Below, one piece after another: positions 7,520 through 15,814 of a DNA stretch of 25,970 nt. How positions within the stretch are numbered: position 1 is the first letter of the stretch; each line of letters begins with the position of its first letter. The stretch comes from a bacterium. GTDB lineage: Bacteria > Zixibacteria > MSB-5A5 > GN15 > FEB-12. The notes beneath the pieces were generated by a model. That model was given only the letters and a program-made list of their open reading frames with translations, did no database searches and was not told the origin of the DNA. The DNA is taken from positions 1 to 25,970 of the forward strand of contig DAOWIM010000139.1 of NCBI GenBank assembly GCA_030640905.1, given 5' to 3'. Made by a program: the position numbers and the translations under genes.

Positions 7520-8830
7520 CTAATCAATTTCCAGCGAGCCGATGAGCTGCTCTATCTCCAAGCGGGAAATGCGTGCCTGATAGCGAGCAGCAATCAAAGA
7601 AATCTGCGTTTTCGCCAAACTTAACTGGGCGTCTCGGAATTCAAGCGAATTAACAATTCCCAGCTCCTGACGTTCTTGTTGTAGTTCAAGGTTTCGTTGA
7701 GCAGCTTCGGCGTTCTGTTTTTCCAGGTCGATGATTTTCATTCTTTGTTGATAAGTGTCGTACGTTTCCCGAAAAAGCCCAATCAAACGATTCCGGGCGT
7801 CCCGTAGAATCAGGGCCTGGTTGTTAGCTTCAATCTTCGCGTTTTGCAACTCAATCCTGTTACGGCGTCCGTTGAACAGATTTAGAGATAGCGACAGACC
7901 GACAGTGGTACTCGTAGCTTGAGTGCCGACATCAAGACCCGGATTCAACCCCGCTGTGCTGTTGACGGTCTCATCGGAGTAGCCGTAGTTTGCATACGCA
8001 GACAGATGCGGCAGAAACGATGAACGCGCGCTCTGTACATTGCGACCGGCAATTTTCTTGCCCAGTTCCGCCACCTTCAGGCTGCTGTTATGCTCCAGCG
8101 CCAAGTCGAGCACATGTGTGTAGTCGAGTGTTAGTTCAGGTATGAGTATCTCAGCACTGACCGAATACGATGTGGTCGGGTCTTGTCCCAGGAGAACGTT
8201 CAATTGTTGGCGGGCGATATTCACCTCCAACTCCCGGCTTAACAGAGTCGACTGATCGGAATTGAAGGCCACCTGGGCATGGAGAAAGTCGGTAGAGGAA
8301 GCACCACCGAGTTCACTTCGTACCTGTTCCCGCCTCAGGCGCGCCCCTGAAAGGTCGTGTGTATCACGGGCAACCTGCAGAAGCCGTTCCTGTTGAACCA
8401 GGTTGAAATAGGCTTTGGAGATGCCCACAATCGAACCTTCAATCTGATTTCGAGCCTGGTACTCACCCAGCCGTGCCATCTCGTTGAACTTTTTACGATC
8501 GGCAAACATCCTGAAGCCATCGAAAAGCGTCCAGCGAAGGGACAATTCGGCGGTTAAGTTCTCGATGTCGGATTCAGGGCTGGAAGGTGGCAGGTCAACA
8601 TCCTGATCGACGTTGGTCAACCTGTAACCACTGGACGCATCTACTGTTGGCAGGAAACCGGCCAAACCCAGCCCCTTGTTGTTAGCAGCCATATGTGCCT
8701 GGTTGCGCGCAACCTTGATGCTATAGCTATTTTTCAAACCCAGGGTTATGGCCTCCTCCAGCGTCATCATTGGTTCAGCGCTGAGAGAAGCTGCCAACAG
8801 AATAACCGGGAGTATCAATATTTTAAGCAT
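7520..8830 (-). CDS. TolC-family outer-membrane efflux channel
   Basis: A signal peptide (MLKILILPVILLAASLSA) is followed by two tandem OEP repeats typical of TolC-like trimeric channels: MTLEEAITLGLKNSYSIKVA at the N-terminus, long amphipathic helices, LRWTLFDGFR and SLSLNLFNGRR strands in the two halves, and a final helix LEIEQLIGSLEID. Length is about 436 aa, usual for the family. I chose the ATG at 8830, which has GAGG 9 bp upstream and overlaps the RND gene by 8 bp; an ATG three codons earlier lies on top of that GAGG. It is the outer-membrane part of the tripartite pump encoded upstream. Confidence 0.92.
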   Translation of the reverse strand: MLKILILPVILLAASLSAEPMMTLEEAITLGLKNSYSIKVARNQAHMAANNKGLGLAGFLPTVDASSGYRLTNVDQDVDLPPSSPESDIENLTAELSLRWTLFDGFRMFADRKKFNEMARLGEYQARNQIEGSIVGISKAYFNLVQQERLLQVARDTHDLSGARLRREQVRSELGGASSTDFLHAQVAFNSDQSTLLSRELEVNIARQQLNVLLGQDPTTSYSVSAEILIPELTLDYTHVLDLALEHNSSLKVAELGKKIAGRNVQSARSSFLPHLSAYANYGYSDETVNSTAGLNPGLDVGTQATSTTVGLSLSLNLFNGRRNRIELQNAKIEANNQALILRDARNRLIGLFRETYDTYQQRMKIIDLEKQNAEAAQRNLELQQERQELGIVNSLEFRDAQLSLAKTQISLIAARYQARISRLEIEQLIGSLEID

Positions 8831-11800
8831 GGCCAACATCCTCTATTTTAGCAAAACCGTCAATTGTTACTGTTAGCTCCCTTACTGCCGGCTCAACCGA
8901 TTCTGCCGTCACCGGCCCATCCGAGAATATACCGGCAAACCTCACCCTGACGCTGTTGAAAGCCAAAAACGCCGATGGCAGAACAATCAATAAAATCAGA
9001 GTACCAAACACTAACCCGTAGGCGACTGCCGCCGCCATCGGTATCAGGAACTGTGCCTGTTTACTTGTCTCCATAATAAGTGGCGCCATCCCCAGAGAAG
9101 TTGTAAGAGTTGTCAGCAGGATTGGTCTCAGACGGGCGATTCCCGAGTTGAACACCGCCTCCTTAACTTTCTGACCTTCACGAAGGAAGCGATTGATCTG
9201 ATCAACAAACACAATGCTGTCGTTGATGATAATCCCGGCTAAAGCCATCATCCCGGTTACCGACAGCATACTTATTTGCAACCCCTGGATTCCATGTCCC
9301 CAGATAGCGCCCAGAATGCCGATAGGAATTAGCGAGAAAATGATACCGGCCTGAGCATATGAGCGGAACACCAGGACTATCAGGATGAACATACTGAGGA
9401 AGGCCACCGAGAAGGAGTTCCGCATTGAACTCATCATCTTCTTCTGTTCCCGTGACTGTCCCTCAAACAGGGCGGTTACACCCTGTACCTGGCTTAGCAC
9501 ACGAGGCAGCACGTTCTCTTCAATCTCAGCTAGAATTGGTGGAAGGTCTTCTTTAATGTTCGCCTGATTAGCCTCGACTTTTATTTCGCGCTTGCGGTTC
9601 AGGTGGTTGACCTGGGTGAGGCCGCGTTCGATAGTGTATTCGGCCAGTTCAGAGAAGGGATACTCGGCGCCGTCCGGCGTACGGATACGCATCTGATCCA
9701 GAATTCCAAGGGCTGCCCGGTCCTCAGGGCGATAACGCACCCACACCTTGATCTCATCCCGACCACGTTGAATTCGCTGAATTTCCTGCCCGAAGAATCC
9801 CTGACGTACCTGCCCGACGACTTCCTGCAATGTCAAACCCAGGGCATGAGCGCGGGGTTTCAAAGTAATGTCGATTTCCCGACGACCTCTCTGATCACTG
9901 TCGGTGATATCCTTAAGCGACGTGAAGTCCCCCAGTTCAGTCTTAAGCAGCGAAGCGGCCTTGGACAGTTGTTCGACATCATTTCCCAGAAGACTAATAG
10001 AAACCGCCTTACCGAAAAACCCGCCCTTCCCAAAAGTGATATTCTGCGCCTCAGGCACCGGACCCACGGCATTCTGGATGCGATTCGCGACCTCAAAGCT
10101 CTCCATCCCTCTCTGCTCGCCATCGAGAAGACGAAGAAACAATCGGCCAGCGTGACTACCGGTTTCACCGAAATCATTACTGCCAATATCTCGTTTGATA
10201 GAGAGGATGACATCAAGCCCATCGCCTCGCTCGTTCTTCAGTTCTTCATTAACCTCCCAACAGACATCTTCGATATTCGCCAGAAGAGTATCAGTGTCTG
10301 CCTCCTGTCGTCCGGCCACAAGAGAGATATTTATCGGGAATTCATCACCGTCAACATTCGGGAAGAAAGTAACCCCGATCAGACCGCCGCCCAGCAGACC
10401 AACGGTAATCATAATAAAAGCCAGTGGCGTTATTATTACTATCCACTTTCGCCGTAACGCAGCCCTCAATACCGGAGCATATATCTGGTGAGTGAAATAC
10501 TTGATGAACTCTTCTATCTTTTTACGTATTGCCGGAATTTTATTCTGGGGTTTCAGTCCCTTGGAGTGAGCCAGATGCGACGGCAGGATAAGGAATGCTT
10601 CAACCAATGAAAACAGAAGCGAGGCGATGACCACCAGGGCTATCTGCCAGATCATCTCACCCATGTTACCTTCAAGGTAGAACATCCCCATAAAAACAAT
10701 AACCGTAGTCATGACAGACGTAAAAACCGGCGCAATTACCTCCATCGTGCCATCGATTGCCGCCTTCAACGCTGGTTTACCGCGTTCAAAGTGAGCAAAG
10801 ATATTCTCCCCAACAACGATAGCATCATCAACCAGAATACCGACCACTATGATCATACCCATCAGGCTCATGATGTTGATCGTGATCCCGGCGATGTTGG
10901 CAATAATAAACATCCCGGCGAATGAAAAGGGGATACTCGCTGCCACCCAGAACGAGAGTCGCAGATTGAGAAAGAAACCAAGGCAGATCATAATCAGGAC
11001 CAGCCCAATCAATCCATTCTTGACCAGCAACGTGATACGCTGGTTGAGTGGTATGGTCATGTCCCGGAGAACCGCAACCTTCACAGTCTCGTGAGTTTCG
11101 TTGAACCGGTCTACGATTTCATTGGCCCGTTCAGCTATTGCCAGAATATCTTCATCTTCGGTTTGGTTGATATCGAGTACAGCCGCGTATTGACCGTTGT
11201 AATACGTTTTATTTGGAATATCCGCCCATTGTTCTTTGACAGTAGCAATGTCCCTTAAGTGGATAACAGTGCCGTCGGGATTGCCACGAACCGGAATGTC
11301 CAGCAGATCATCGGCATAGTAATCTCTCCCCCAGGCACGAATGAGTATCTCTTCATCGTCATTGTCAATTTTACCACTGGAGATATTAACATTGGCCTGA
11401 CCGACAGCCTGACGGATTTCATCAAACGTCAATTGATAACGACGCATGTCCACTTCGGAAACTTCTATCGAAAACTCCAGGGCTGGAAGGCCCGATAGAG
11501 CGACTTGAGAAATCTCATCGGTAGCCAACAGTTCGTCACGCAGTTCCTCAGCCATGTACTTCAGATTGTGCCGGTTCGTTTCACCATAGAGTCCAAGCGA
11601 CTGCGACCGAGAACGAAATTTCCGTTCGTAGATAACCGGTTTCTCGGCATCAGCGGGGAAAGAGTTGATCCGATCAACTGCATTCTTGATATCGGCCAGG
11701 ATTTGATCGATGTCCGACCCCAGAACCAATTCCACAGTAACGACACCTGAGTTTTCCCGCGAAACGGATGTAACCCGCTCCACTCCCTGCAGACCGTCGA

Positions 11801-12014
11801 GATTCTCTTCTATCTTGAGAATAACACCTTCTTCAACTTCTTCCGGGGCAGCGCCTGGATAGACAACCTCGACAATGATGACTTTGGGTTGGCTTTCTGG
11901 AAAGAATGAAAAGCGCATCTGCGATAGCGCCAACAACCCGAACAACAGGACGCCAGACATGAGAACGGTCACCCAGATGGGATACCGTATAAGGTAGGTA
12001 ATAACTCTCTGCAT
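8823..12014 (-). CDS. RND efflux pump inner-membrane transporter (AcrB/MexB-like)
   Basis: This 1063-aa proton-driven transporter has the two-fold RND layout: TM1 at about 10-32, a large periplasmic loop, a TM2-TM6 block from about 328, then the same repeated. TM4 carries the proton-relay pair Asp396-Asp397 in ILVDDAIVV, and the equivalent TM10 sequence GIIINDSIVFVDQ is present. The start region RYPIWVTVLM and PGAAPEEVEEGV are family hallmarks. Substrates cannot be read from sequence; the Asp pair excludes none of the drug/detergent classes but argues against the CusA metal pumps. It begins in a TAATG overlap with the membrane-fusion gene and overlaps the TolC-like gene at its end. Confidence 0.95.
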   Translation of the reverse strand: MQRVITYLIRYPIWVTVLMSGVLLFGLLALSQMRFSFFPESQPKVIIVEVVYPGAAPEEVEEGVILKIEENLDGLQGVERVTSVSRENSGVVTVELVLGSDIDQILADIKNAVDRINSFPADAEKPVIYERKFRSRSQSLGLYGETNRHNLKYMAEELRDELLATDEISQVALSGLPALEFSIEVSEVDMRRYQLTFDEIRQAVGQANVNISSGKIDNDDEEILIRAWGRDYYADDLLDIPVRGNPDGTVIHLRDIATVKEQWADIPNKTYYNGQYAAVLDINQTEDEDILAIAERANEIVDRFNETHETVKVAVLRDMTIPLNQRITLLVKNGLIGLVLIMICLGFFLNLRLSFWVAASIPFSFAGMFIIANIAGITINIMSLMGMIIVVGILVDDAIVVGENIFAHFERGKPALKAAIDGTMEVIAPVFTSVMTTVIVFMGMFYLEGNMGEMIWQIALVVIASLLFSLVEAFLILPSHLAHSKGLKPQNKIPAIRKKIEEFIKYFTHQIYAPVLRAALRRKWIVIITPLAFIMITVGLLGGGLIGVTFFPNVDGDEFPINISLVAGRQEADTDTLLANIEDVCWEVNEELKNERGDGLDVILSIKRDIGSNDFGETGSHAGRLFLRLLDGEQRGMESFEVANRIQNAVGPVPEAQNITFGKGGFFGKAVSISLLGNDVEQLSKAASLLKTELGDFTSLKDITDSDQRGRREIDITLKPRAHALGLTLQEVVGQVRQGFFGQEIQRIQRGRDEIKVWVRYRPEDRAALGILDQMRIRTPDGAEYPFSELAEYTIERGLTQVNHLNRKREIKVEANQANIKEDLPPILAEIEENVLPRVLSQVQGVTALFEGQSREQKKMMSSMRNSFSVAFLSMFILIVLVFRSYAQAGIIFSLIPIGILGAIWGHGIQGLQISMLSVTGMMALAGIIINDSIVFVDQINRFLREGQKVKEAVFNSGIARLRPILLTTLTTSLGMAPLIMETSKQAQFLIPMAAAVAYGLVFGTLILLIVLPSAFLAFNSVRVRFAGIFSDGPVTAESVEPAVRELTVTIDGFAKIEDVGHA

Positions 12015-13159
12015 TAGTGTCCCCGATTCTCAGTTGGCATCGTTCGCGGACTGGCCGGCATTCCCGGAGCTACTCCCTGCATGATTTCCACTACCAGCGT
12101 GTCACCATTCTTGAGGCCATCATCAACGATGACCTGGTCTGGCTCCCGTCGAGCAATCGTAACAGGGCTGCGTTCCAACCTGCCATTGGTAATCAGATAA
12201 ACGTACTTATCCTCATATATTGCCCTGGGTGGAACAGCATAGGCATTGTCGATGCGGTGGCCGGGGATACCCGCCTCAAGGAAAGACCCGCTAAAGAGCT
12301 CGGCTCCCGGTCCATTGTCCATCGATACAAAAATCTGTACCGTCTGTGTGCGCGTGTCTATGTTACTTCCTATCCGCATAATGCTTCCGGTCCATTGACC
12401 GGGGAACTCCGTTGAAGTGAACGTAATCAACTGCTGTTGATCAATCCATCGAATGTCATTCGCTTCCACCGGCATCGCTATTTCCATCTGCTCAAGATTA
12501 ATGATTTCCCCCAGCAGGGTGCCGACTCGAACCGAGGAGCCAACTCGCAAGTTGGCCGATACAATTGAACCGTCAAAAGGGGCGTAGAAATTATGCTTGT
12601 CGAGCAGAATTTCTAAATTACGAACAGAGAAGTACAGCTTGTAAACATTGAACCTGGACAGAAACAGTTTGATCTTCGGATTACTTGTCTCCGGAAGAGG
12701 CGCAATCTTCTTGTTGAATTGACAGGAGTTGAAATAATCCTGCCATTTTTGATATTCATCTGGAAAATCGACTTTGATTTCAGGAAGAACCGTAGCCAGA
12801 GCCGTCAATAGATCGCTGAACGTACTATTAAGATTAAGACGAGTTTGGCGATCGTCGATTTTTACCAGTAGATCACCCCTCGCAAAGGTCTGGGCTGGCT
12901 TGAAAGGAACTGTACCTGGCTGTAGGGTACCGGCAACCTCAGCGTTAAGCAACACCGGTTGAGAGCTGGTAACCCGTCCGAAGGCAGTAATATTAGTCTG
13001 GACCGGCTGCAACTGGACAACTGCGATCTCGACGATTTTAACCTGAGACTCCGGAGGCCGCTTGGGTGTTTTTGTCCTCAGGCTCAGCAATCCCCACATA
13101 CTCAAAAAACCAATTACAAGAATAAGAATCGGCAACATTATTTTGGTCGATTTTTTCAT
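12014..13159 (-). CDS. RND membrane-fusion (periplasmic adaptor) protein
   Basis: This 381-aa HlyD/AcrA-type adaptor links the RND pump to the TolC-like channel. There is one N-terminal membrane anchor (about 8-27) and no lipobox. A biotinyl-lipoyl half-domain follows (VLLNAEVAGTLQPG ... GDLLVKIDD). The helical hairpin is short with unusual polar sequence (about 115-185). The second lipoyl half contains FYAPFDGSIVSANLRVGSSV. Beta-barrel and membrane-proximal domains come last. The ATG at 13159 has AAGGAAA 6 bp upstream. The 1-bp TAATG overlap with the RND gene indicates coupling. Confidence 0.93.
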   Translation of the reverse strand: MKKSTKIMLPILILVIGFLSMWGLLSLRTKTPKRPPESQVKIVEIAVVQLQPVQTNITAFGRVTSSQPVLLNAEVAGTLQPGTVPFKPAQTFARGDLLVKIDDRQTRLNLNSTFSDLLTALATVLPEIKVDFPDEYQKWQDYFNSCQFNKKIAPLPETSNPKIKLFLSRFNVYKLYFSVRNLEILLDKHNFYAPFDGSIVSANLRVGSSVRVGTLLGEIINLEQMEIAMPVEANDIRWIDQQQLITFTSTEFPGQWTGSIMRIGSNIDTRTQTVQIFVSMDNGPGAELFSGSFLEAGIPGHRIDNAYAVPPRAIYEDKYVYLITNGRLERSPVTIARREPDQVIVDDGLKNGDTLVVEIMQGVAPGMPASPRTMPTENRGH

Positions 13160-13310
13160 GAGTTTCCTTTCAGTAACCGTAAACGCGCGACAACCCCGTC
13201 AATACTACTGACTGCTGTCGATCTATGGGCCACAAAACGTTCATTTTTTCGCTTCAAACTCCAAAACTAAGTGTTGGAAGTAGCTTTATTCACAACGGTA
13301 TCAGATGCAA

Positions 13311-13760
13311 CTATTTAAGAGAAAAAAGGTTCCCGCGAACCTGCTTTAGCACCTCTTTACAAATAGCAACCTTTTGCGGTTCTATCCCTTGCAGCGCATC
13401 ATCTTCTGTTTTTCGGACAATCTGTATCAATTCTCCGACCATTCCCCTTCCCTTTTTCGTCAGGTAGATCATTTTCTGTCGCCGGTCAGTTTTGTCCGGT
13501 ACTCTGACTACAAGGTCTTTTGTCTCAAGAAAATCAATCCATCGCGTTGTTGCCGTTTTATCACGAAACATATACTCCGTAAGTGTCTGCTGATTAACAC
13601 CTTCATTCTCACAGAGATAGCCCAGCAGAAGCATATGCACTGCTGAAATATCGTGCCCGGCTTGGGCGAGGTTTTGATCCAGGCTACTCTTCACAGATCG
13701 CCCGGCCATACCAATTAGTCGACCAAAACCTTCCTCAAACTTACAACTAGTATCTGCCAT
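13311..13760 (-). CDS. MarR-family transcriptional regulator
   Basis: A 149-aa winged-helix dimer, most likely the local repressor of the efflux operon. The helix-turn-helix lies at about 55-80 (NQQTLTEYMFRDKTATTRWIDFLE) and the wing contains DKTDRRQKMIYLT (about 88-100), the DRR of which is a MarR hallmark. AAGGA precedes the ATG. It is first in the gene order marR, adaptor, pump, channel. A 150-bp gap separates it from the adaptor gene, so that gene may also have its own promoter; I found no convincing one there. The family usually responds to small aromatic or lipophilic ligands. Confidence 0.9.
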   Translation of the reverse strand: MADTSCKFEEGFGRLIGMAGRSVKSSLDQNLAQAGHDISAVHMLLLGYLCENEGVNQQTLTEYMFRDKTATTRWIDFLETKDLVVRVPDKTDRRQKMIYLTKKGRGMVGELIQIVRKTEDDALQGIEPQKVAICKEVLKQVRGNLFSLK

Positions 13761-14072
13761 TATCTAATCCTTGTTGCATACATTACCGTCACACTTTCAA
13801 CTATTACGATCTAATCAAAGAAATGTTCCAGAAATGTCAAGTATAACTTCTCGTTTCGAGCAATAGTTAACTTTGTGCGTCTCTTCATTTATTTTGCCTT
13901 CTATTTCCTTGCAGCACGACTAATCGGCCACTCAGTCTTGCAGATATGGCCTGTTTTTCATTAACCGAAACCAGAACCATGCGCTGACCGTCGACTATCG
14001 TTTGTTCTTATGAACCCCTGATCGTATCTTGTACTTATTGTAAAAAGGTTCTGCCAAAAACTGAGAGATCAA
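13761..14072. other. Divergent intergenic region between marR and the DUF89 gene
   Basis: This 312-bp non-coding stretch holds a TTGACA for marR on the minus strand (13840-13835; the -10 at 17 bp, TGATTA, is poor), an AAATGT direct repeat at 13822-13837 that could be an operator half-site pair, and the candidate promoter of the DUF89 gene. The centre, about 13860-13990, shows nothing recognisable. Confidence 0.45.
14002..14030 (+). promoter_or_regulatory. Candidate sigma-70 promoter of the DUF89/MBL genes
   Basis: TTGTTC (14002-14007), a 17-bp spacer and TATCTT (14025-14030), 42 bp before the ATG at 14073. Moderate match. Confidence 0.4.
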
Positions 14073-14924
14073 ATGAAATCGTATCTTGACTGCATTCCCT
14101 GCTTTTTCGAGCAAGCGCTCCGAGCGGGACGAATCGCGACTGATGATGAACAAGTGTTGAAGCAGCTTATGGATGAGCTTGGGAAAAGGCTGCATCAAAT
14201 CTCCCTGGACAATACACCACCGGAAACAGGGAGATTGATTTACCGGATTGTGAGAGAGATTACAGGAAACTCCGATCCGTTTCAAGAGCTAAAACACCAA
14301 AGCACACGAGAAGCCCTTGCGTTATATCCATCTCTGAAGAGAACAATCGAGGAGTCCGATGACAGCCTGCTAACCGCGATCAGGATTGCGATTGCAGGGA
14401 ACGTGATTGACTTCGGGGCGAGCGCCACCTTTGATATTGAGACAGCGATAAAGGAAGCGCTGGAAAATGATTTCGCGATCTGTGATTACAGCGCATTCAA
14501 GGACAAGCTGGCCGAGACTGAAGAGATTCTCTACATTGGAGACAACGCCGGCGAAACCGTTTTTGACCGACTTCTCATTGAGCAAATGAATAAACCTGTA
14601 ACATACGTAGTCCGGGAGAAGCCTGTCATAAACGATGCAACCATTGAGGATGCGGTCCAGGCCGGCATTGATCAAGTTGCGACCATTGTTTCCTCCGGTA
14701 CCGATGCCCCCGGAGCTGTTCTCAATACCTGCAGCCCTGAATTCAGAGAGATGCTGAACCAATCTACATTTACAATCGCCAAAGGACAGGGAAACTACGA
14801 GGGTCTATCAAGTGAAGATTACTCGATTTTCTTCCTGCTAAAGGCCAAATGCCAAATCATTGCGAATGATATTGGCGTAATCAAGGGAGACATCATACTG
14901 AAGGGGATGAATACCGGAACATAG
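14073..14924 (+). CDS. DUF89 (ARMT1-like) metal-dependent phosphatase family protein
   Basis: This 283-aa protein resembles the short prokaryotic DUF89 subfamily, which carries an N-terminal CxxC (C7-x2-C10 in DCIPC) absent from eukaryotic members. Further family features are AGNVIDFG (around 108-115), the strand-loop YIGDNAGE (154-161) and KGQGNYE (237-243), which together build the divalent-metal site. Family members have been proposed to be damage-control phosphatases acting on reactive sugar phosphates; the substrate here is unknown. It leads the gene block that ends in the ORP-like cluster, and 86 bp separate it from the metallo-beta-lactamase-fold gene. The initiation site has only a weak GAGAG. 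Confidence 0.8.
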   Translation: MKSYLDCIPCFFEQALRAGRIATDDEQVLKQLMDELGKRLHQISLDNTPPETGRLIYRIVREITGNSDPFQELKHQSTREALALYPSLKRTIEESDDSLLTAIRIAIAGNVIDFGASATFDIETAIKEALENDFAICDYSAFKDKLAETEEILYIGDNAGETVFDRLLIEQMNKPVTYVVREKPVINDATIEDAVQAGIDQVATIVSSGTDAPGAVLNTCSPEFREMLNQSTFTIAKGQGNYEGLSSEDYSIFFLLKAKCQIIANDIGVIKGDIILKGMNTGT

Positions 14925-15010
14925 TCAGGTTTATCGATCACAATGTGTAATTGAAACCAAATTGCGTGTGTACTGGTAGTAACAAACAAACAGTAGGAGT
15001 TCTGGTACAG

Positions 15011-15649
15011 ATGAAAATCACCATAATTTACGATAATGAGACATCTAATGAAACGTTGAAACCGGACTGGGGCTTCTCCTGTCTCATCGAGGCCTACGGC
15101 AGGAAAATCCTGTTTGATACTGGGGGCAGCGGGGCCATACTTCTTAAGAACATGGATACTTTAGGTATCGACCCGCATTCCATCAGGGAAGTATTCATCT
15201 CTCATATCCATTTTGATCATACCGGTGGCCTCTCTGCTTTTCTTGACATCAACGACAAAGTCACGCTGTATGCCCCTTCATCGTTGCGAGGGGTTTTTCA
15301 TGTCAAGGAAATCATCTACGAGGATAAATCCGCAGAACTAAATGAACATTTCTACACTACCGGTTTGCTGGATGATATGGAACAGTCGATGGCCATCGAG
15401 ACCGAGAAAGGATTGGTCGTGATTGTCGGATGTTCTCATCCGGGTGTAGGAAACATCCTTAAGGCTGTGACTCAATTCGGGGAACCATACGCGTTGATCG
15501 GTGGCCTGCACGGCTTTGAGGAGTTTGAGTTGATTAAGGAGTTGCAGCTTGTTTGTCCTACTCATTGCACTCAGCACATACCGGAGATTAAGTCCTCATA
15601 TCCGGACAAGTACATCCAGGGGGGAGTGGGAACGATCATTGAGATATGA
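15011..15649 (+). CDS. Metallo-beta-lactamase-fold hydrolase (dihydropterin synthase-like subgroup)
   Basis: A 212-aa single-domain MBL protein. The metal-binding signature is HIHFDH (H65, H67, D69, H70), with further ligand candidates in GCSHPG (H143) and GGLHGF (H167) and in PTHCTQH. The GCSHPGVGN plus GGLHGF pair is typical of the archaeal/bacterial subgroup annotated as dihydromethanopterin-side enzymes, whose true substrate in bacteria is mostly unknown. I start at the ATG at 15011 (MKITIIYDNE), preceded by GGAG at a somewhat long 11 bp. Upstream in-frame codons do not resemble the family. The neighbours suggest an accessory role to the ORP-like cluster. Confidence 0.85.
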   Translation: MKITIIYDNETSNETLKPDWGFSCLIEAYGRKILFDTGGSGAILLKNMDTLGIDPHSIREVFISHIHFDHTGGLSAFLDINDKVTLYAPSSLRGVFHVKEIIYEDKSAELNEHFYTTGLLDDMEQSMAIETEKGLVVIVGCSHPGVGNILKAVTQFGEPYALIGGLHGFEEFELIKELQLVCPTHCTQHIPEIKSSYPDKYIQGGVGTIIEI

Positions 15650-15670
15650 GGAAGTACCGTAAGCTTCCCC

Positions 15671-15769
15671 TTACAGATTGTACTCCTTCGTCGTAATCAA
15701 TCCGGAATCTACGGCTTCAGAAATGAGCGCCAAACAGAGGCAGCACAAATGCGGGTTGCATATTCGCAA
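15671..15769 (-). CDS. Possible 32-aa Cys-rich small protein, antisense-side of the activator promoter
   Basis: A minus-strand frame from a TTG (15769) to TAA (15671) would encode a peptide starting MRICNPHLCCLC and ending in an amphipathic helix-like tail ISEAVDSGLITTKEYNL. The Cys/His pattern and the protein-like tail are unusual for random sequence. It lacks a good Shine-Dalgarno and its start lies inside the palindrome at 15754-15771. It could equally be chance or a remnant. Confidence 0.2.
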   Translation of the reverse strand: MRICNPHLCCLCLALISEAVDSGLITTKEYNL

Positions 15770-15771
15770 CC
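15754..15771. promoter_or_regulatory. Operator candidate: palindrome over the -35 of the sigma-54 activator gene
   Basis: GGGTTGC (15753-15759) and GCAACCC (15766-15772) form a perfect 7-bp inverted repeat with a 6-bp spacer. It overlaps the -35 box (15756-15761) and the promoter spacer, the position of an autorepression site. The core TGCA-N5-GCA is repeated twice upstream of the first NifX-like gene. Confidence 0.6.
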
Positions 15772-15784
15772 CATTGTATATAAT
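15756..15784 (+). promoter_or_regulatory. Sigma-70 promoter of the sigma-54 activator gene
   Basis: TTGCAT (15756-15761), a 17-bp spacer and a perfect TATAAT (15779-15784). The expected start is near 15791, 24 bp before the ATG at 15815. This placement rules out longer in-frame starts upstream. Confidence 0.75.
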
Positions 15785-15814
15785 AGGTGTGGAAATTCGA
15801 TATGTTTGTGGAAT

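Noticed and set aside
9603..10457. A 284-codon plus-strand frame inside the RND pump gene
   Set aside because: The RND frame is complete and carries all family motifs; the antisense frame has no Shine-Dalgarno or recognisable protein character.
13160..13310. A promoter for the adaptor-pump genes between marR and the adaptor gene
   Set aside because: Several TTG-starting hexamers are present but none has a fitting -10 at 16-18 bp.
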